Shown here one piece after another: positions 58,171 through 64,000 of a stretch of DNA of 64,000 bases (positions are counted from its first letter, which is position 1; the number at the start of each line of letters is the position of its first letter). This DNA comes from Anaerolineae bacterium (GTDB lineage Bacteria; Chloroflexota; Anaerolineae; Aggregatilineales; Phototrophicaceae), in contig JAFLCG010000010.1 of NCBI GenBank assembly GCA_017303635.1, forward strand, positions 208,348 through 272,347. Direction: 5' to 3'. The position numbers were made by a program, and so were the translations under genes. The notes under the pieces were generated by a model that made no database searches, was not told where the DNA came from, and saw nothing but the letters and a program-made list of their open reading frames with translations.

Positions 58171-59544
58171 CTATGAGTTACTCTTTCCGGATAACGCGCT
58201 TGAATGTTCTGCGCCCGATGCATCTTTGCGCTTTGGAGTCTGTCCCCAGATGTTCAGCCTGGGCAGGACGAACACCGCGTTCAGCAGCACGGAAAGTCCC
58301 GCGCCGATGTTATAGCCAATCGCGGCCCCCGCCGCCCCCAGTGCCCCAATCAAAGGCACCGTCGCCACATACCGCCCGATAATCGCGGTCAGCCCGGTAT
58401 ACGTGACCAATTGAGGGCGGCCCGCCACCATGGCAACGGTTCGCACCCATCCCATCACCAGTTCCAGCACGATCCCGATCAACATGATGCGCAGCAGCCC
58501 TGATGCCGCCGCGAATTCTGTCCCATAAATGAGAACGACCAGCCAGTCCGCTGCGATGAAAAACGCTGCTGCGCCAGCCAATCCGACCACCAGACTGAAC
58601 ACCATGAACCGCCGGATAAGGTAGCGCAGCCGGGCTGGATCCCCCTTCGCCCAGGCTTCATTCATCATCGGGTAAATGACGCTGCTGACTGGCGATACCG
58701 GCAGCGAGAGCAGGCTCAGCGCGCTCCGGGCTTTATCGAACAGCGCCACATCTGCCGGGCCGCGTAGCCCGCCGAGCAGCAGCGCATCAAAATGGACCGC
58801 CGCCGCCTTGATTGACCCCATCAGACTCGTGTGCATCGCGAACGGCATAAATTGCCGCAGTCGCTCCCGATAGCCGGTGCCCTTGGCTCCGCGCAGACCC
58901 TGCCGCAGCAGCCCCAGTGACACGCCGCCGGTCACCACCAGATTGACTATTGCTACCAGCACATAGCCCCATACCACGGCTTCCATGCCGCTTGCGGAGA
59001 GCGCCACCAGCACGATCAGAGAGAGCACGGCCATGCCAATATCCAGCAGCGTCTGAAGCCGGAAGCGCCGGTAAATGGTGAAGGCGGCCTCGAAGGTGTT
59101 TTGCAGAATAGTGAACGGCGTGGTCAAGACATAGATGCTGAACAGCGGCAGCAGACGGTCCCGGTCGGCATACCCATTCAGAATGGGCGGGACGATGAGC
59201 AGCACGACCAGCAGCGCTAGGGCTGCTACGACCACATCGACCACCAGCCCGATGTGGAAGTAACTCAGCGCCTCATCGCGTTCTTCCCGTGCCAGCGCAT
59301 TGCCCATGAAGCGGATCAGCGCCTCGCTGGTCCGTACATCAATGAACTGCACGACAATGCTCACCGACGCCATTGCCAGCGTGACTAATCCTGTCTGCTC
59401 CAGTCCCAGCGCCCGCGCCACCAAGGCCGAGGTCAGGATGGAGAGCGCCAGATTCACCCAGCGTCCGATGAAGATGACACCCGAATCACGTAGCACCCGG
59501 CTTGCGTAAATACGGTTAAGAAGCGCCTGAAGGCTGAACGGCAT
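58171..59544 (-). CDS. Oligosaccharide flippase (Wzx-like)
   Basis: About 457 residues from ATG 59544 (MPFSLQALLNRIYASRV), with about 12-14 membrane helices and the SDSGVIFIGRWVN-type N-terminus of the polysaccharide synthesis family. The frame can be extended to 59592, but that part is encoded by the palindromic repeat at 59572-59590 and is probably not coding. It would move the lipid-linked oligosaccharide made by the two GT4 enzymes upstream. It shares family and general layout with the flippase at 183. Confidence 0.88.
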   Translation of the reverse strand: MPFSLQALLNRIYASRVLRDSGVIFIGRWVNLALSILTSALVARALGLEQTGLVTLAMASVSIVVQFIDVRTSEALIRFMGNALAREERDEALSYFHIGLVVDVVVAALALLVVLLIVPPILNGYADRDRLLPLFSIYVLTTPFTILQNTFEAAFTIYRRFRLQTLLDIGMAVLSLIVLVALSASGMEAVVWGYVLVAIVNLVVTGGVSLGLLRQGLRGAKGTGYRERLRQFMPFAMHTSLMGSIKAAAVHFDALLLGGLRGPADVALFDKARSALSLLSLPVSPVSSVIYPMMNEAWAKGDPARLRYLIRRFMVFSLVVGLAGAAAFFIAADWLVVLIYGTEFAAASGLLRIMLIGIVLELVMGWVRTVAMVAGRPQLVTYTGLTAIIGRYVATVPLIGALGAAGAAIGYNIGAGLSVLLNAVFVLPRLNIWGQTPKRKDASGAEHSSALSGKSNS

Positions 59545-59571
59545 GGATAATATGTGCCTACCGGTAGGGAC

Positions 59572-59590
59572 GCGCCACGGCGCATCCATC
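59572..59590. repeat. Palindromic repeat (GTAGGGGCG type), copy 4, degenerate
   Basis: GGGACGCGCC, ACG, GCGCATCC: the arms GGACGCGC and GCGCATCC pair with one C-A mismatch. It sits in the 51-base gap between the glycosyltransferase and flippase genes. Confidence 0.5.
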
Positions 59591-59595
59591 ATGGT

Positions 59596-60714
59596 TCAAT
59601 TGACTAAATCATTGTACAGGTCAATCAATGCCTGTGCAGTTATATCCCACGTCTGGACTGCGGCCTTTAGGCGCCCCGCTGCGCCCATCTGCCGACGTAA
59701 CGCACTATCGGTGAGCAGGCTCACCAATGCCGGAGCGAGTTCCGTTTCAAGTTGCGCCTGCGGCACCAGCAAACCCGTTACGCCGTTATAGATGGCATCG
59801 GTCGAACCGGTGTCAGTCGTGCCGATGACGGGCAGCCCGGCGGCGCTGGCCTCCAGATATACCAGGCCAAAGCCCTCGAAGCGAGAACCCTCGTTGATCG
59901 ACGGCACGCAGAACACATCCGCTCGGCTGTATGCGTCCAGCAGTTCTGCTTCTGTGACGAACCCTTTCAGCAGCACGCTGTTCTGTAAACCCAGTCCTTC
60001 AATCGCCTCGCGTACCTGATCGGCATAAGCGCCGCTGGCACGACCCATAATCCAGCACTGAGCATCAGGCAGGGTCTCTTGTACCTTCGCCATCGCCCGT
60101 ACCAGTTGCAGCGTGCCCTTACGAGCCTTGACCGCCCCGACCGCCAGTACCGTCGGGGGATGCGCTTCGGTGCGGCGGTCAGGCAGCGCCAGGAACTTCC
60201 CGGCATTCACCCCGTTCGGGATCACCCGCGTCTGGACCCCCGGCAGCGCGCGAGCCGCCACCTGCGCCGTGTATTGACTGACGCAGGCCAATTGCGCCCC
60301 ACCGAGTGCCCGCTGATAAATCTGGCTGAAGGGCCAGCGGCTCAACTGACTCAATTGCACATAAGTGCCATGCCCGGTGACCACGTAGGGCCGCCCGGCT
60401 GACAGCCATTGTGCCAGCGGCGCATACGGCTCCACCAGTGCGTGAATGAGGTCGCAATCGCGCAGCAGCGGCTGGATCGTCCTCAGAGTCAGCCATTGCC
60501 GGAGCGGTAGAAAGCTCTCCATTGGCGTGATGTTCGGCAGGAGTTTATGCAGGGGCAAACCGGGGACATCGGGGCTGTTCCGTGCGGCGACCACCGTTAT
60601 CTGGACCCCGGCCCGCCCCAATGCCTCGACCGTACTCAGCGCAGCCTGCGCCCAGCCATGAGCCGTACTCAAATCCGGCGCCAGCAGGCCAATGTGGAGC
60701 GGTTTATTTGCCAT
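59596..60714 (-). CDS. Family 4 glycosyltransferase
   Basis: 372 residues of GT-B fold. The N-terminal domain has LLAPDLSTAHGWAQAAL and PYVVTGHGTYVQL; the C-terminal one has TVLAVGAVKARKG, ADVFCVPSINEGSRFEGFGLVYLEA (the E-x7-E pattern in EGFGLVYLE) and ASAAGLPVIGTTDTGSTD. It transfers a sugar from a nucleotide donor with retention. Its start overlaps the end of the upstream GT4 gene by 11 bases (60704-60714). Confidence 0.92.
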   Translation of the reverse strand: MANKPLHIGLLAPDLSTAHGWAQAALSTVEALGRAGVQITVVAARNSPDVPGLPLHKLLPNITPMESFLPLRQWLTLRTIQPLLRDCDLIHALVEPYAPLAQWLSAGRPYVVTGHGTYVQLSQLSRWPFSQIYQRALGGAQLACVSQYTAQVAARALPGVQTRVIPNGVNAGKFLALPDRRTEAHPPTVLAVGAVKARKGTLQLVRAMAKVQETLPDAQCWIMGRASGAYADQVREAIEGLGLQNSVLLKGFVTEAELLDAYSRADVFCVPSINEGSRFEGFGLVYLEASAAGLPVIGTTDTGSTDAIYNGVTGLLVPQAQLETELAPALVSLLTDSALRRQMGAAGRLKAAVQTWDITAQALIDLYNDLVN

Positions 60715-61900
60715 ACGCCTGAATCTGCTGAAGGATAGCCTTTGCGCGTGCGGTCCAGGTGTAATGCGCCATCACCTCACGCGCCGCCGCGCCGCCCAAC
60801 CGTTCCCGCAGTGCCGGATCATCGCGCAGTCGAGCGATTGCTGTGCCCAGTGCCGATGCGTCCCCCGGCGGGTAGAGCAGGGCAGTTTGCTCATGCCGGA
60901 CGACTTCCACAGTACTGGGCAGGTCAGAAGCCACAATCGCCCGCCCGGAAGCCATATACTCGAACAGCTTCATGGGTGAGGCGTAGTACGCAAAGTGCTC
61001 TGTCCACGGGAACGGCATGGCGCACACATCCAGCGCCCGCAGATATAGGGCCACCTGGTCGGGTGCTACCTGCCCGGCATTGATAAACCGCGACTCCGGC
61101 AGGCCCAGCTTGAGCCAGTGCTGGTGAAAGGCTTCCGCCATCTCATCCGGCCCGCCGACCAGCGCCAGCGTGGCTCCGTCCACGTCCTTGAGCGCCTCGA
61201 TCAGCGTCCCGACTCCCTTATCCATTGCCATCGTCTGCAACCGGCCCACATAACCGACGATGAATGCCTCCGCAGGCCAGCCGAGTTGCGCCCGCGCCGT
61301 AGCCTGATCGGGTAGATCAGCGAAGCGTCCGGCGCGGATCCCATCGTGGGCGGTCAGTGTGCGGGCGGCATTCGCCCCGCGCTTGATCAGGTCATCCCGC
61401 AGCCGTGCCGTCACCGTGATGACCGTTCCTACTCGCCGCACCACCTGGCGCTGGATCCAGGTTCCGGCCTGACCGGGTGCCAGCTTGTGAGCCTCGTAGA
61501 CCAGCTTCCGGCGGGGATGCAGCAGGCTGAGGAACAGCAGTGCCGTGGCATCCCGGCTGTAGATCACATCGGCACCGGCAAATAGCGATTTGAGCAGCGC
61601 CACCAGCAGGAATGTGCCCTGTTGCAGATAGAAAATGAGCCGAGCCAGCAGGTCAGTGCGTCCCGGCACCAGCGGCAGTAGATCCAGCGTCGACAGCCGT
61701 TCGAGCCTGAACAGCGGTTGCACACCATAATGCGCGAACGGATCAGCGACCACCTCCATCTCCGCCGTGTTGACCCGCCGTGTGACCCATAGCCGAACCT
61801 CGGCCCCGGCTTCCGCGAAGGCCTCACAGTTCTGCATGATCTGTAAACCATGCGCCTTCTCGGTCGGCATGCGGATGTTGGCGATGTAAAGCAGTTTCAT
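60704..61900 (-). CDS. Family 4 glycosyltransferase
   Basis: 398 residues. N-terminal MKLLYIANIRMPTEKAHGLQIMQ, DVIYSRDATALLFL and LVYEAHKLAPGQAG; C-terminal IVGYVGRLQTMAMDKGVGTLIEAL and PMKLFEYMASGRAIVASDLPS with the usual E in LFEYMASG. Similar enzymes build capsule and exopolysaccharide units. First gene of the 61.9-55.1 kb operon: GT4, GT4, flippase, asparagine synthase, SDR. Confidence 0.92.
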   Translation of the reverse strand: MKLLYIANIRMPTEKAHGLQIMQNCEAFAEAGAEVRLWVTRRVNTAEMEVVADPFAHYGVQPLFRLERLSTLDLLPLVPGRTDLLARLIFYLQQGTFLLVALLKSLFAGADVIYSRDATALLFLSLLHPRRKLVYEAHKLAPGQAGTWIQRQVVRRVGTVITVTARLRDDLIKRGANAARTLTAHDGIRAGRFADLPDQATARAQLGWPAEAFIVGYVGRLQTMAMDKGVGTLIEALKDVDGATLALVGGPDEMAEAFHQHWLKLGLPESRFINAGQVAPDQVALYLRALDVCAMPFPWTEHFAYYASPMKLFEYMASGRAIVASDLPSTVEVVRHEQTALLYPPGDASALGTAIARLRDDPALRERLGGAAAREVMAHYTWTARAKAILQQIQAYGK

Positions 61901-61990
61901 GAGAGAGAAGTTTTTGCAGAGTGATTACGATTGAACAACACCCCCAACCGAGAAAGTTGGGATGGGGCACGTCTTGTTCGCCATCCGTAG

Positions 61991-62026
61991 GGGCGGATTA
62001 GGTCGTCCGCGGCCGTATATCCGCCC
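61991..62026. repeat. Palindromic repeat (GTAGGGGCG type), copy 5
   Basis: GGGCGGAT (61991-61998) pairs with ATCCGCCC (62019-62026); inside, GGTCG pairs with CGGCC with one wobble. It is preceded by GTAG as in copies 1 and 4. Confidence 0.55.
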
Positions 62027-62103
62027 ACGCATGTTTTCAGCTCACAGAGATGGATCGGATGGTCAACGCAAAAATGGGAGCGAGTCGGGGTGCGCTCCGA
62101 AAG

Positions 62104-62190
62104 CCCCCTCTCCAGGCGGCGCAGCACAATCAGCCCCTCATTGACAGGGCATGCGCCGCCGAATCGGAGAGGGGGTTGGGGGGTGAGGTT
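62104..62190. repeat. Intergenic repeat of the CTCACCCCCAACCCCTCTCC type, copy 2
   Basis: CCCCCTCTCC (62104-62113) pairs with GGAGAGGGGG (62166-62175); GGCGGCGCA and TGCGCCGCC form an inner stem. The flank GGTTGGGGGGTGAGG is the reverse complement of the left flank of copy 1 at 74. Confidence 0.75.
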
Positions 62191-62235
62191 CCCGTTTGGT
62201 GCTTGCATGAACGTAAGTAGGCGGTCCCGGGTCAC

Positions 62236-63648
62236 CTACTCCACCTTGCCTGGTCGATTCGCTTTGAACCACTCGCGGAACGACTGCGGCGCGAAGGTTG
62301 GGAAGTCTCGGTACTGTGTCCAGCCGTGCAGTGGGTAGGGCAGGCCGCTCACCTCTGCTCCACCGCTGGGTAAGGCCTTGCTGCCGAGCGTGGCGGCCTT
62401 GCCGCCCAGTTGATACAGCAGCGGATGGCTCATGCCGAACTGCCAGGCCTTCATGCCCATCTGCCATACAGGTTCTTGCGTCTGATGCAGGTCACGCCGC
62501 AGCTTCAGCAGCATATCCGGAATGTTGATGTCCACCGGGCAGGCGGATTTACACGCACCGCACAGGCTGCTGGCGTAGGGCAGCGGCTTGGCATTCTCCT
62601 TGCCCTGCAGCAGCGGCGTGATGACCGCGCCAATCGGCCCGTTGTAGACCGCCCCGTAGCTGTGCCCGCCGACCGACTTGTATACTGGGCAGACGTTGGA
62701 ACACGCCCCGCAGCGGATGCACGCCAGCGACTCGGCATATTCCGTTTCATAGATGCTCGAACGACCGTTATCCAGCAGGATCAGGTAGAAATGCTCCGGG
62801 CCGTCTGGTTCGCTGCGTCGGGCCGGGCCGGTGAACCCGTTGACGTAGACTGTCATCCGCTGCCCGGTGGCCGAACGAGGCAGCAGTTGGATCAAGGTGG
62901 CAAAGTCTTCCCAGGTCGGTACGATCTTCTCAATGCCCACCACCGCGATATGCACCGGTGGCATCCCGCTGGAGAGCCGTCCGTTACCCTCGTTGGTGAC
63001 GATGACCACCGTCCCCGTCTCCGCGATCATGAAGTTGCCGCCCGTCATGCCGAAGTCCGCGTTCAGGAATTCTTCCCGCAGGATTTTGCGGGCGAACTGC
63101 GTCATATCCCGCGCATCATCAGTATGCGGCATCCCCAGCTTGTCCATGAACAGATCACGGACCTGCGCCTTGGTCATGTGCATGACCGGCATCACGATAT
63201 GGCTGGGATGGCTCTGGTTGATCTGCACGATGTACTCGCCCAGATCGGTCTCCACCATCTGGATGCCGTTCTGCTCCAGTGCGGGCAGGAGGCCGATTTC
63301 CTCCGTCACCATGCTCTTGCTCTTGACCCCGCGCTTGAGCTTGTGCCGCTTGCAGATATCGATGACGTGCTGGTTCGCTTCCGCCGCATCCTTCGCCCAC
63401 AGGACGCTGCCCCCGGCTGCGGTGACGTTCCGCTCCATCTGTTCCAGCAAATCCGGCAGATCCGCCAGCGCCCGCAGTTTGGCCCCGCGTGCCTGCTGCC
63501 GCAGGTTGTCCGGCGTGCCAGTCTCCGCCATCACCTCCCGGCGGCGACCGTCCGCGTTACCGGTCCCGCGTGCCACCGCCGTGCGGAGTTGAATATCCTC
63601 CAGCGCAATGATCGACGACTGCATGAAGGCATTGGGGTTGAAGTCCAT
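62236..63648 (-). CDS. LutB-type iron-sulfur lactate-utilisation protein
   Basis: 470 residues. The N-terminal LUD domain has SKSMVTEEIGL and NFMIAETGTVVIVTNEGNGRLSS (read as AETGTVVIVTNEGNGR). Two [4Fe-4S] clusters are bound by CIRCGACSNVCPVY (near residue 325) and CGACKSACPVDI (near 375). The tail HGWTQYRDFPTFAPQSFREW is the family's usual end. With LutA and LutC it oxidises L-lactate; neither partner is in the window. GAGG about eight bases before ATG 63648 supports the start. Confidence 0.92.
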   Translation of the reverse strand: MDFNPNAFMQSSIIALEDIQLRTAVARGTGNADGRRREVMAETGTPDNLRQQARGAKLRALADLPDLLEQMERNVTAAGGSVLWAKDAAEANQHVIDICKRHKLKRGVKSKSMVTEEIGLLPALEQNGIQMVETDLGEYIVQINQSHPSHIVMPVMHMTKAQVRDLFMDKLGMPHTDDARDMTQFARKILREEFLNADFGMTGGNFMIAETGTVVIVTNEGNGRLSSGMPPVHIAVVGIEKIVPTWEDFATLIQLLPRSATGQRMTVYVNGFTGPARRSEPDGPEHFYLILLDNGRSSIYETEYAESLACIRCGACSNVCPVYKSVGGHSYGAVYNGPIGAVITPLLQGKENAKPLPYASSLCGACKSACPVDINIPDMLLKLRRDLHQTQEPVWQMGMKAWQFGMSHPLLYQLGGKAATLGSKALPSGGAEVSGLPYPLHGWTQYRDFPTFAPQSFREWFKANRPGKVE

Positions 63649-63921
63649 GCTGCTTGCCTCTAATACCGGATGATGATTGTCGGCTGTTGGGGCGGGCTAG
63701 GTACATCTGTCCGCCGCTTACCATCCAATCATACCCATAATCCATCCATCTTGAAAAACCACAATTGATCTGCGGGATAATTCCCTTCACATGCTGCACA
63801 CAACGCCGGCAGTGTGCACGAAATTCTACCCCTCTCCATCCTCCACGCCTTTGCGATTTCCTCAGATTCGGAACATAAGTAGGTATGTGGAAAAGGGTAG
63901 AAAGTAAAATAGAATAGAGGG
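63649..63921. other. Intergenic gap with an inverted repeat
   Basis: No gene seen. TGCACAC (63795-63801) and GTGTGCA (63812-63818) form a 7-bp hairpin with a ten-base loop. The right part (63880-63921) is A+T-rich and could hold a promoter for the ORF at the edge. Confidence 0.45.
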
Positions 63922-64000
63922 ATGAACAAACGATATCCCAACTACACGCTGCCGGAAGTGGAAGTAAAGCAACTGGAAGCTGCCATACGGTCGGATGAGC
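63922..64000 (+). CDS. N-terminus of a possible IS630-like helix-turn-helix protein (partial)
   Basis: 26 codons from ATG 63922 to the window edge: MNKRYPNYTLPEVEVKQLEA, then AIRSDE. The phrase LPEVEVKQLEAAIR resembles the start of the winged-helix part of IS630-type transposases, in which a KRY opening and an LEaaIR helix are common. Too little is visible for certainty, and no terminal inverted repeat was identified. Confidence 0.35.
   Translation, partial: MNKRYPNYTLPEVEVKQLEAAIRSDE

Larger units (their letters stand above)
61901..62235. other. Repeat-rich gap upstream of the glycan operon
   Basis: No gene supported. It holds two repeat elements (61991-62026 and 62104-62190). A promoter for the operon must lie here, but no convincing -35/-10 pair was found. 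Confidence 0.5.

Noticed and set aside
59545..59592. N-terminal extension of the flippase to 59592
   Set aside because: The extra codons come from the palindromic repeat and lack membrane-protein character.
62410..63663. 417-codon open frame on the plus strand opposite the LutB-like gene
   Set aside because: Exact antisense of a well-conserved iron-sulfur protein; His/Arg/Gln-rich shadow without domain features.

Overview
The window is a G+C-rich (by eye about 57-60%) chromosomal segment of a free-living bacterium, most likely a member of the Chloroflexota (Anaerolineae-like). This assignment is an inference. It rests on the mix of an F420-type luciferase-like oxidoreductase, a ChlI/ChlD-type chelatase, large secreted and lipid-anchored proteins with P/T-rich linkers, several family 4 glycosyltransferases, and characteristic intergenic palindromes of the GTAGGGGCG type. 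There is no phage, plasmid or CRISPR region. The only hint of a mobile element is a truncated IS630-like reading frame at the right edge.

Layout. 1-1.7 kb: tail of a probable asparagine synthase, then an O-antigen-type flippase. 1.8-3.1 kb: two orphan hypothetical genes, one in an A+T-rich island. 3.2-5.3 kb: a ChlI/ChlD chelatase whose two halves lie in different frames joined at an A9 slippery run, a strong candidate for programmed -1 frameshifting. 5.4-8.6 kb: a membrane-anchored hypothetical, a luciferase-like oxidoreductase and an APH-type kinase. 8.7-14.9 kb: a minus-strand operon of SppA peptidase, SDR, two glycosyltransferases and two methyltransferases with overlapping ends. 15.0-19.2 kb: a 900-residue sensor kinase, a small protein and a metallophosphoesterase. 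19.3-23.5 kb: rpoB with its own promoter and terminator and no rpoC beside it. 23.5-30.8 kb: endonuclease V, a beta-lactamase-fold hydrolase, a transglutaminase-like membrane protein, an amidohydrolase, an endonuclease IV-like protein and an M50B peptidase. 30.8-34.6 kb: a LexA-like box, a short upstream ORF and a fused GHMP sugar kinase/GalU-type nucleotidyltransferase, then tRNA-Gly(GCC), an APH-type kinase and a DUF952 protein.

34.6-42.4 kb: a hydrolase, an LPG-synthase-type membrane protein, then a cell-surface cluster with a CopC-CopD-beta-propeller fusion, two secreted proteins and a PPC-repeat lipoprotein. 42.4-49.4 kb: GNAT acetyltransferase, RmlC-like epimerase, a 616-residue unknown, the corC-cdd-recO operon and an ABC-2-like permease. 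49.5-53.3 kb: M3 oligopeptidase coupled to a hydrolase, and an AlkC-like DNA alkylation repair protein behind a palindromic operator. 53.3-55.1 kb: an MFS efflux pump preceded by a leader with promoter, leader peptide, terminator and an RBS-masking hairpin. 55.1-61.9 kb: a minus-strand surface-glycan operon (two GT4 enzymes, flippase, asparagine synthase, SDR). 62.2-63.6 kb: a LutB-type iron-sulfur protein.

The main themes are surface polysaccharide synthesis (both ends and 8.7-13.2 kb), nucleotide-sugar supply (kinase/GalU fusion, RmlC-like), DNA repair (nfi, nfo-like, recO, alkC-like) and envelope proteins. The most interesting signals are post-transcriptional: the chelatase frameshift site, the MFS leader, and the uORF plus Shine-Dalgarno hairpin before the kinase/GalU fusion.
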